Under the pieces are notes generated by a model, which did not search any database, was not told the DNA's origin, and worked only from the letters and a program-made list of their open reading frames with translations. Positions 34,199-41,201 of a stretch of DNA of 41,201 bases are shown here, one piece after another (positions within the stretch are counted from its first letter, which is position 1; every line of letters begins with the position of its first letter). This DNA comes from Candidatus Kerfeldbacteria bacterium CG15_BIG_FIL_POST_REV_8_21_14_020_45_12 (GTDB lineage Bacteria > Patescibacteriota > Patescibacteriia > UBA9570 > XYC2-FULL-38-9), in contig PFGC01000063.1 in the NCBI GenBank assembly GCA_002781785.1, forward strand, positions 1 to 41,201. Reading direction: 5' to 3'. A program made the position numbers and the translations under genes.

Positions 34199-36505
34199 TT
34201 AGTCGTGCTTGGCAAAACGTCCTGGAGGGGAGACGCGACTAGCTGACGGCCCAGCTGGACGCGGTCCTCTGTCAAAATCTGGACGTGGAGGACGTGGCCC
34301 TCTTGGTCCACGGTCCTGAAAATCAGAACCACCTCCGGCCTGAGTAGCTGCCTCACATTTAGGATCTGGTGTACCAGGTTCAATTAAGTCCTTTCGTGAC
34401 AGACCAATACGTCCACGTTCGGAGTCTACTTCGATAACCTTTACTTTAACTAGATCATCCATTTCAAGCACGTCGCTAATCTTGTTGATGCGACCGTGGC
34501 AAACATTGCTGATGTGAATCATACCGTCTCGTCCCCCACCAAGATCAATAACGGCTCCGATTTCGGACCCCTTGGTTCGATCAGTAACAATCTTCAGAAC
34601 GTGGCCTTCATAAATTTCACCAACTTCGATATCACGAACGATATCTTCAATCATCTTCTTAGCCCTAGCCATGCCATCCATGTCTACTGCGGTGATAAAG
34701 ACATTACCATCGTCCTCAATATCAATTTGAACATTTGTCTCTTCGATGATTCCATTGATAATTTTTCCGCCTGAACCAATAACATCTCCGATTTTTTCTG
34801 GATCAATTTGGATTGTTTCAATACGTGGAGCATAAGGAGACATCTCAGCCCGAGTTTCTGGAATAGCCTTTAACATCACGTCTAGAATTTCTAGACGAGC
34901 CTGTTTAGCTTGAGCTAGTGTGTCGCGGCAGATATCAACGCTAATACCATCTAGTTTAATATCAAGCTGGATTGCAGTAACACCATTTTTGGTTCCAGCG
35001 ATTTTAAAGTCCATATCTCCAGAGTGATCTTCGATTCCTTGAATGTCTGTTAGAACTTTATACTTGGATTGATCTTCTGTCATAACTAGACCCATAGCAA
35101 TACCAGCCACCGGTGCGATAATAGGTACGCCAGCTGCCATGAGCGCCATTGACGAAGCGCAGGCTGAAGCTTGAGACGATGAGCCATTGCTCATTAACAC
35201 CTCAGAGACAACTCGAATAGTGTACGGAAAATCTTCTTTGGCTGGGATCATAGACTCAAGAGCCTTTTCAGCTAAAAAGCCGTGTCCAATGTCGCGACGA
35301 GAAGGTCCACGCAATGGTTTAACCTCACCAACCGAAAAAGCTGGGAAGTTGTAGTGATGCAAATATCGCTTCTTGTATTCTGGCTCTAAGCCATCAATGA
35401 TTTGAGCGTCGCCAGGACCGCCTAAAGTAACTACACTGAGGACTTGAGTTTCACCACGTTGGAACACAGCAGAACCATGAGTACGTGGAAGTTCGTCTAC
35501 CTCAGCGTACAGACCACGCAATTCAGTTAGACCACGTCCGTCAACGCGAATATCTTTTTCAAGCATGAGAGTACGGAAAGACTCCTCATACATTTCTTCA
35601 TAAATTGAACGAGCAAAAGACTTTTCATCGTCTGATTCAAACATGTCAGCCAGTTGCTTTTGAAAAGCATCTTCCTTGTCCATGCGCTCTTGCTTGCCTT
35701 TTATTCCAAAGAGAGAATCGATGTTTTTCTCAATGAATGGGCGTACTTTTGCACTTACAGCTTCCTGCATGGACTTCACCTCTGCAGATGGTTCTGGGAA
35801 CTCAATTTTGATTTTTTCCTTACCAACTTTGGCTTGAACGTCATTGATTAAATCAATAACAGTCTTGCCATTTTCAAGCGCAAACTCAATACCTCCAAGC
35901 ACAGCGTCTTCGGTGGCTTGCTTTCCTTCAGCTTCAAGCATGACAATCTTGCCGTCACGAACTCCGGCAAACATATAGAGATCGGCAGCTAGTTTTTGGT
36001 CAGGAGTTGGGTTCAAAATGAAAGCTCCATCTACTCTGGCAACAGTCAGACCAACAGCTGGACCAGCGGCTGGAATGTCAGAAATAGCGACGGCAGCTGA
36101 GGCAGCGATTAAGGAGATGAACGATGGATCGTTCTCCTGATCGACAGACAAAACAGTGCTGACGATCTGAAGATCGTTGCGCATGCGGTGATCAAATAAT
36201 GGACGTAAGGTTCTATCAACAATACGGGCGTTCAAGATCGCCAAATCGGTTGGACGACCCTCTCTTTTTACAAAACGAGAGCCTTTAATTTTTCCAGCTG
36301 CGTACAACTTTTCTTCGTAGTCCACCATTAGTGGGAAGTAGTCGAGGCCGTCACGAATGTGTCGAGATAAGGTAATTGTAGAGAGCACAACAGTCTCGCC
36401 GTACTGAACGCGGGCTGCACCATTTGCTAAACCAGCCAACTTGCCGGTTTCTATGGTTAGTGTGCGCCCTCCCCACTCCATGGAAAAGGATTCTGGATTA
36501 TGCAT
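34199..36505 (-). CDS. pnp: Polyribonucleotide nucleotidyltransferase
   Basis: Two RNase PH domains, KH (IGDVIGSGGKIINGIIEETNVQIDI), S1 (GEIYEGHVLKIVTDRTKGSEIGAVIDLGGGRDGMIHIS); start at MHNPESFSMEWGG. Confidence 0.96.
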   Translation of the reverse strand: MHNPESFSMEWGGRTLTIETGKLAGLANGAARVQYGETVVLSTITLSRHIRDGLDYFPLMVDYEEKLYAAGKIKGSRFVKREGRPTDLAILNARIVDRTLRPLFDHRMRNDLQIVSTVLSVDQENDPSFISLIAASAAVAISDIPAAGPAVGLTVARVDGAFILNPTPDQKLAADLYMFAGVRDGKIVMLEAEGKQATEDAVLGGIEFALENGKTVIDLINDVQAKVGKEKIKIEFPEPSAEVKSMQEAVSAKVRPFIEKNIDSLFGIKGKQERMDKEDAFQKQLADMFESDDEKSFARSIYEEMYEESFRTLMLEKDIRVDGRGLTELRGLYAEVDELPRTHGSAVFQRGETQVLSVVTLGGPGDAQIIDGLEPEYKKRYLHHYNFPAFSVGEVKPLRGPSRRDIGHGFLAEKALESMIPAKEDFPYTIRVVSEVLMSNGSSSQASACASSMALMAAGVPIIAPVAGIAMGLVMTEDQSKYKVLTDIQGIEDHSGDMDFKIAGTKNGVTAIQLDIKLDGISVDICRDTLAQAKQARLEILDVMLKAIPETRAEMSPYAPRIETIQIDPEKIGDVIGSGGKIINGIIEETNVQIDIEDDGNVFITAVDMDGMARAKKMIEDIVRDIEVGEIYEGHVLKIVTDRTKGSEIGAVIDLGGGRDGMIHISNVCHGRINKISDVLEMDDLVKVKVIEVDSERGRIGLSRKDLIEPGTPDPKCEAATQAGGGSDFQDRGPRGPRPPRPDFDRGPRPAGPSASRVSPPGRFAKHD

Positions 36506-36523
36506 AGTCTTTTTGTTGGCTTC

Positions 36524-36582
36524 TCCGCGCACCTGAAGACTTCTGTCCCACTAAAGGTGAGGAAGTCCTAAACGTGCGCGGA
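36524..36582 (-). promoter_or_regulatory. pnp leader hairpin 1
   Basis: Minus strand TCCGCGCAC...GACTTC..CTCAC-CTTTA-GTGGG..GAAGTC...GTGCGCGGA: 9 bp + 6 bp + 5 bp nested stems. Confidence 0.65.
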
Positions 36583-36622
36583 TAAGCGAAGTTAAATATT
36601 ACTTTTAATAAACTGCGGAGGA

Positions 36623-36676
36623 TCGCCCCTCCTATCTTGTCACCAGTGGTGCGGTGGCAAGATAGCAATTGCGATC
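36623..36676 (-). promoter_or_regulatory. pnp leader hairpin 2 / terminator-like structure
   Basis: 13-bp stem CTATCTTGTCACC (36632-36644) with GGTGGCAAGATAG (36653-36665), flanked by outer GATCGC/GCGATC pairing. Confidence 0.65.
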
Positions 36677-37344
36677 TAAGGTAAGCTAAATCCTATTTTC
36701 ACCTCGGTCAGGAAGGTGTCGCTACCTCGAACAAAGAATAAGGTGTCACCATTTGTGATTAGCAGATAATTGATAATTGAACCATCTTTAAGAGAAGTTC
36801 CTGCAATCTCCCTTCCCTCTATACCATTAACCGTAAATGGAAACTCCTCTGTGGCTGCCAGACTATTACGAACGATTGATTCGGAAGTGGCTGGCATAAC
36901 GGAAATGGCATTCCCACTCCCGTAGTCATATACCTCGGTATCGCTAGTGTTAGTGACGGTGTAAGGAGCGTTGGTGATAGATCCGGCATTGAAAGGAGCT
37001 GAAGAGTCATCAGTTGACGCTGAATCGTCGACATTTATAGCTGGAACGTCTTCGTCTACCAAAACATCAACATTGGCTTGATTTGTATTGATTTCCTCAT
37101 CTGAGGAGACTGTGTCAGCGCCACCCACGCCCTGCTCAGAGGAATTTGCAGAATTTGAGTTATTTACCACCAGGCCATCGTCAGTGTTTACAGTATCTCC
37201 ATTATCAGAAGTATCGACAGTATCTTCTGAAAAAGCCCGGTAAATCAGGTTAGCGGCCATTACTATTACCACCAAGCCCAGCACGAATTTTATAAAGGAG
37301 CTGCCTCCCTTCCAATTAGCTGCTTTTGGTCCTCTTTTGGCCAT
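36676..37344 (-). CDS. Hypothetical single-TM protein with acidic Asn/Ser linker
   Basis: MAKRGPKAANWKGGSSFIKFVLGLVVIVMAANLIYRAF then DTSDNGDTVNTDDGL linker; C-terminal globular segment. Confidence 0.8.
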   Translation of the reverse strand: MAKRGPKAANWKGGSSFIKFVLGLVVIVMAANLIYRAFSEDTVDTSDNGDTVNTDDGLVVNNSNSANSSEQGVGGADTVSSDEEINTNQANVDVLVDEDVPAINVDDSASTDDSSAPFNAGSITNAPYTVTNTSDTEVYDYGSGNAISVMPATSESIVRNSLAATEEFPFTVNGIEGREIAGTSLKDGSIINYLLITNGDTLFFVRGSDTFLTEVKIGFSLP

Positions 37345-37398
37345 AGTTAAGGTAAACAAGCGAGCCTGCCAGTTGGGCCGGCAGGCTCTCGTCTAACA

Positions 37399-37671
37399 TT
37401 AGATGTTGTCTTTTATCTTGAGCGCCTTAATGAGCTTAATATAGCCCTTTTCGTCTTCCTTTTTGAGGTAACGAAGCAGTCGGCGACGTCCACCAACCTT
37501 TTTTAGTAGGCCGCGACGTGAGGAAAAATCCTTTTTATGCATCTTGAGATGCTCTGTCAATTCCGCTACTTCAGCGGATAGAATGGCGATTTGAACCTGA
37601 GGTGACCCAGTGTCGTTCTTATGCGTCGCGAATTTCGCGATAATCGCATTTTTCTGCTTTTTTGTAAGCAT
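37399..37671 (-). CDS. rpsO: 30S ribosomal protein S15
   Basis: HKNDTGSPQVQIAILSAEVAELTEHLKMHKKDFSSRRGLLKKVGGRRRLLRYLKK. Confidence 0.97.
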   Translation of the reverse strand: MLTKKQKNAIIAKFATHKNDTGSPQVQIAILSAEVAELTEHLKMHKKDFSSRRGLLKKVGGRRRLLRYLKKEDEKGYIKLIKALKIKDNI

Positions 37672-37757
37672 GTCGTTGTGTCTCGCGGTTCCGAGCAGAC
37701 CGAGGGCGGCCAGCCAAGAGGCGCGTCGAGCAGATTAATGACTAAATTGTAAGCCAA

Positions 37758-37786
37758 ACTGTACTAAAAAGAGCCAAGCCTGTCAA
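37758..37786 (-). promoter_or_regulatory. Promoter for rpsO
   Basis: Minus strand TTGACA-N17-TACAGT; leaves a ~80-nt GC-rich leader. Confidence 0.6.
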
Positions 37787-37796
37787 TGGCTGTGAT

Positions 37797-38663
37797 TTAT
37801 ATAGTGGATCTGGGTGGTAGGTCATTTTGACCACCGATCTCTGAAGGTGGGAAGTCCTGGATAACAAGATTACCAACCTTATTGATATAAGCATTGTGGG
37901 CTAAAACAATTCTAGCGTCTCGCACGCGCCTACTATCTTGATCGCCTACGGCTAGCCTGGCTTCCTCAATAGCCGACTGTCGGACCTCATGAGTCACAAG
38001 GCTTGATCTTAGCTCTGGGGAAACTAGCAAGGCATTAGCACAAGGGATCACACAAGACCGCGTTTCCCGAGAGCTTTTTTTTAAATTAGAAACTAACTGT
38101 TGAGCGGTTCTCTCCTGAGGTAATAATATAGCTCTTTCTTCCGGAAATAATCTAGCAATAGCGCAAGCTGAGCGTGAGTAAGAAATGCCCTTCTCATCAG
38201 GATCGTCAAAAAACGAATCTAGCACTGCTGCGCAAAACTTTCGGAATATGGGTGTGTCATGTAGCAACTTCCGGGCGGTATCGTTAAAGGATAATAATAC
38301 CAAAACATCCAAACGCTCTAAAATAAAATCACCACCCACGTCATCAAGTGTTGGTAAAATGCCCTCTAAAGTTCTAGACATTTCATCAATGATGGAAACT
38401 GCCTCTTCTGGTTTAGACTTTAATAAATCCTCGATCTTATTTTTTTGCAGTGGATACAAATCCGCAATGGCAATAAAAGTTTCCGGATCACTTAAATATA
38501 GATTAATATCACCTATCTCAAATACACCATCATCACCCTCTAGCCAATCGGCAGGCGGTGCCCAGGGCTCATTAAACCAACTTCTTGGCTCAAACTGACG
38601 TTCCGCGGCTTGAACGGCGCGGAGTCGATGGGGTTCTCTAGTTTTTTTATAACGAGATCTCAT
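37797..38663 (-). CDS. Hypothetical helical protein, member B of the LPxRx[S/T]I family
   Basis: 288 aa; basic N-terminus MRSRYKKTREPHRLR; repeats ...ARLFPEERAIL / ...LLVSPELRSSL; C-terminus VGNLVIQDFPPSEIGGQNDLPPRSTI*. Confidence 0.85.
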   Translation of the reverse strand: MRSRYKKTREPHRLRAVQAAERQFEPRSWFNEPWAPPADWLEGDDGVFEIGDINLYLSDPETFIAIADLYPLQKNKIEDLLKSKPEEAVSIIDEMSRTLEGILPTLDDVGGDFILERLDVLVLLSFNDTARKLLHDTPIFRKFCAAVLDSFFDDPDEKGISYSRSACAIARLFPEERAILLPQERTAQQLVSNLKKSSRETRSCVIPCANALLVSPELRSSLVTHEVRQSAIEEARLAVGDQDSRRVRDARIVLAHNAYINKVGNLVIQDFPPSEIGGQNDLPPRSTI

Positions 38664-38666
38664 AAG

Positions 38667-39524
38667 TTAGATGGAATTACGACTTGGAAGTGATACTCCA
38701 ACCTGGGATGATAGTTGCTTATCTTGAATTTTAATTTGACCTCGTTCAGTTATTTCAGCACTTTCGGCCTGCAGGATTCGCAATGTTGCAAGTTGGGGAA
38801 TGGCCATAACTCGCTGTAGATTATCATCTGACTCTGTGTATTTTACAACATTTGCTGCTGCATCAATAATGGCCGAGGTTGGAATTTTATTGCGGAGCTC
38901 TGGAAATACTAATACAATATCTGCTAATTCTGCACCAGAAATCATTCTAGATTCTTTAATAGACACAGCTTGAGCCAAGGCAAGCTCACTGAGATCTGGC
39001 GGCAGTACCAAATGCTGTCTGAGATCAGGGATTAAGATAAGACAACTCCTAATGGCTGAAACTGTTTGGCTGTATTTGGCTTCATCTATTAAAGTGCTGA
39101 TTATCTGAACTAAGGCATCTTTTTGTTGCTCAAATCGATCTGCCATAGTCGATCTTAACTCAGGTAGAGCTAAAGCCGCTCCAGCAGACCTACGAAGTTT
39201 TTGTAAACTACGATTCGGATTATCTCCATTTTTTATATTGAGCGCTAAATTTAAAAGTACATCGGCTCGATAACTAGAGAAATCAAAACCGACCGCATCG
39301 TCATCGTTCATAATCACGGCGAGATCTCCGGCTACGGTGCCAAACACACTCTCAAACATTTCTCCGGTGACAAGGTCGACCGATCTTTGAATATTTTTCT
39401 GAGCTGACTCCGAGGCCCAGGCTAATAACTTTGGTAATTCAAGTGGACGCTCCGGCATTAGCTCTGAAGCCCGATAGCGCCCGTGGATTGGCTTACGCCT
39501 TGGCTGAGGACCTAGGTAACGCAT
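38667..39524 (-). CDS. Hypothetical helical-repeat protein, member C of the LPxRx[S/T]I family
   Basis: 285 aa; basic N-terminus; repeats LALPELRSTM / LILIPDLRQHL / LVFPELRNKI; C-terminus RGQIKIQDKQLSSQVGVSLPSRNSI*. Confidence 0.85.
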   Translation of the reverse strand: MRYLGPQPRRKPIHGRYRASELMPERPLELPKLLAWASESAQKNIQRSVDLVTGEMFESVFGTVAGDLAVIMNDDDAVGFDFSSYRADVLLNLALNIKNGDNPNRSLQKLRRSAGAALALPELRSTMADRFEQQKDALVQIISTLIDEAKYSQTVSAIRSCLILIPDLRQHLVLPPDLSELALAQAVSIKESRMISGAELADIVLVFPELRNKIPTSAIIDAAANVVKYTESDDNLQRVMAIPQLATLRILQAESAEITERGQIKIQDKQLSSQVGVSLPSRNSI

Positions 39525-39536
39525 GCGCCTTATTAA

Positions 39537-40223
39537 TTATCGCTGGTTTTTTCGACGAATTGGCGGTGGCGTCGGACGTTTTGATTTGGCTGGTTTTACG
39601 GCAGCTTGAGGCTCTTCTCGTTGAGCTGTAACTTCTTTTTTTAAATTACTACCTGAGTTAGCCCGGCTCATTGAAGCTGCTTGACCGGTCGGTCGGTTAG
39701 CCTGAGCCTTGGAGCGAGGAATTAAGAAACGTTTTGGTTCAGCTGATAAATCAAATACTGCATCGGCGGCCTCGCGGAGTTGAGAAGAAGCCGAGGAGCC
39801 AAAAGCCATGACCTCAGCGCGGCAACCTCGTTGTTTGACGTAATCCATTAGTGGAGCAAAGTCGCCGTCACCAGAAACCAAGACGATGGCGTCTAACTTA
39901 TCGCAAAGAGCGATGATGTCTATGGCTATGCCGATATCCCAGTCACCTTTTTGATTACCGCCATGAAAAGTCAGTAGACTTTTTTCTTTAAGTTCATATC
40001 CTCGAGACTGTAACGCCTCAAAAAAAGATGACTCTTCATCTTTGTCTGCTCGAATAACATAAGCAAAAGCTCGAACCAACTGACGGTCGCCCACGGCCTC
40101 TTTTAAAATTTCTCCGAAGTCGACCTTCTGCTCAAAAAGAGCGCGGGCCGAATAATACATGTTCTGCACGTCGACGAAAACGCCGACACGCTGAGCAGGA
40201 TACTGCATAACTGTTTTGTTCAA
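39537..40223 (-). CDS. NYN/LabA-like (PIN-fold) domain protein, predicted RNase
   Basis: RVGVFVDVQNMYYSAR, KGDWDIGIAIDIIALC, AIVLVSGDGDFAPLMDYVKQRG; all acidic positions present. Confidence 0.92.
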   Translation of the reverse strand: MNKTVMQYPAQRVGVFVDVQNMYYSARALFEQKVDFGEILKEAVGDRQLVRAFAYVIRADKDEESSFFEALQSRGYELKEKSLLTFHGGNQKGDWDIGIAIDIIALCDKLDAIVLVSGDGDFAPLMDYVKQRGCRAEVMAFGSSASSQLREAADAVFDLSAEPKRFLIPRSKAQANRPTGQAASMSRANSGSNLKKEVTAQREEPQAAVKPAKSKRPTPPPIRRKNQR

Positions 40224-40275
40224 TAATGAAAAAGTTATTCAACTGTACCTGATTTTCGTAAGTTGTCAATGAATA

Positions 40276-40303
40276 AGCCCAGGGACTCGGGAGCCCCTGG
40301 GCC
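40276..40303 (-). terminator. Intrinsic terminator-like hairpin downstream of right-edge gene
   Basis: GCCCAGGG-...-CCCTGGGC stem. Confidence 0.6.
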
Positions 40304-40311
40304 TTTGAAAA

Positions 40312-41201
40312 TTACTTTAACCAGAGCTCGTAAGTACTTGGAGTTGTCGTAGCTACGCCTGTAAATGAGACCGTATCAGTGGTTGAAACAGGATTGCCTG
40401 TGGTTACACCCGGTTCGTTAGGTTGAGATGGCTCATCTGTACTTGATCCATTTGGATCATTCGTTGTACCTGGCTCGTCGGTACTTGATCCATTTGGGTC
40501 TTTGGTTACTCCAGGTTGATCAGTGCCACTTCCCTTTGGGTCATTCTGATCCTTTGGTGGAACTAGCTTGTCTTCCTTGGCATAAAACCAACGGTCAATT
40601 TCACCAACATCTACCGCAAGGCGATTGAATGAATAGTCCTTTAGAGCACCGGCCGGAGCGCCTGTGTAGGTAGAATCATCCAGAAAATAATTCTGCTGAT
40701 TGATAACAGGTAGTTCGTCAATGAATCCGTTAACTGGCGCTAGGTATGTCTTGTCGACCATAGTAAAGTAGAGATGAACATCAACATCGCTGCCAGTAAT
40801 ATAGATTCTTCTTAAGTCGTGACTTTTAACGTCAAAGACTATTTCTGCTGTATAGGGCTTGGCTACATCTGGTAAATACTCGTTCCAACTAAGCCCATGA
40901 ATACCTGACACCAAGGCAGAAACATCTCCCTTGCGGATTTGATCAGTTGAAATTTTTTCCTCATTTGGATTAAGTTGTACAACCCCGCTAGAGTTAATCG
41001 ATGCAGTATTTAGAAATGTGGTAATAGCCGCTCGAGGATCAACATTGACGGCTAATTGCTTTCTAACTGACACATCATAAGGGGGGCGTTGCCCTTTAAA
41101 TTCTAACAGTGGTAGTCCGGCTGTAAAATTTAAAAATTTGTTCTCACCATTAACGAATAGCTCAGCCCCCACCCGAGATCCAGTTTGAGCAGCAGTACCT
41201 G
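40312..41201 (-). CDS. Hypothetical extracytoplasmic protein, partial (N-terminus beyond right edge)
   Basis: Frame stays open past the listed GTG start to 41201 (..GTAAQTGSRVGAELFVNGENKFLNF); C-terminal DPNGSSTDEPGTTN repeats. Confidence 0.8.
   Translation of the reverse strand, partial: GTAAQTGSRVGAELFVNGENKFLNFTAGLPLLEFKGQRPPYDVSVRKQLAVNVDPRAAITTFLNTASINSSGVVQLNPNEEKISTDQIRKGDVSALVSGIHGLSWNEYLPDVAKPYTAEIVFDVKSHDLRRIYITGSDVDVHLYFTMVDKTYLAPVNGFIDELPVINQQNYFLDDSTYTGAPAGALKDYSFNRLAVDVGEIDRWFYAKEDKLVPPKDQNDPKGSGTDQPGVTKDPNGSSTDEPGTTNDPNGSSTDEPSQPNEPGVTTGNPVSTTDTVSFTGVATTTPSTYELWLK
40430..40555 (-). repeat. 42-bp tandem repeat, 3 copies (third degenerate)
   Basis: Units at 40430-40471, 40472-40513, 40514-40555 encode DPNGSSTDEPxxTx-like linkers. 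Confidence 0.8.

Noticed and set aside
38185-38598. 137-aa plus-strand ORF
   Set aside because: Fully antisense to family member B, low-complexity Ser-rich, no domain.
28555-39524. LPxTG-type sortase signal for LPxRx[S/T]I
   Set aside because: The motif is at the very C-terminus with no TM helix or positive tail, and none of the three has an obvious signal peptide.
1-41201. CRISPR array or tRNA genes
   Set aside because: No regularly spaced identical repeats with unique spacers and no recognisable tRNA T-arm/acceptor pattern seen by eye; not exhaustive without tRNAscan-SE.

Overview
The window looks like a 41 kb piece of a reduced, gene-dense bacterial genome, probably a Patescibacteria/CPR lineage (inference from gene content and style only; no phylogeny was run). 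Almost everything is coded on the minus strand. The left half (1-22 kb) is a type IV secretion/conjugation-like locus: a VirB4-type ATPase, a separate TraC-N-like protein, a PrgI-family protein, a VirB6-like polytopic membrane protein with a ~700-residue soluble tail, a VirB8-like NTF2-type candidate, a charged low-complexity protein cut by the left edge and absent from the ORF track, a giant 3452-aa secreted Cys-rich mosaic protein, and its TSP3-repeat partner. No relaxase or VirD4 is visible. The right half carries housekeeping genes (rsmA, a TsaC/Sua5-type gene, leuS, an M23/LysM peptidase, a response regulator, rsmI, a ComM/YifB ATPase, an RNHCP protein, an lspA-like gene, a DksA/TraR-like protein, gmk, pnp, rpsO, an NYN-domain protein). 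The best candidates for something undescribed are: (1) the giant mosaic protein with about a dozen CX6C motifs and a vWA domain apparently inserted into a beta-sandwich; (2) three divergent paralogues that share an almost identical extreme C-terminus (LPxRx[S/T]I-COOH), two of which contain a ~42-aa 'PELR' helical repeat and sit in an operon with an NYN-domain RNase; (3) a ~380-nt non-coding, structured, terminator-ended region upstream of the dksA/traR-like gene; (4) a GC-rich single-gene island encoding a cNMP-binding-like protein between two intrinsic terminators; (5) a double-hairpin leader upstream of pnp.
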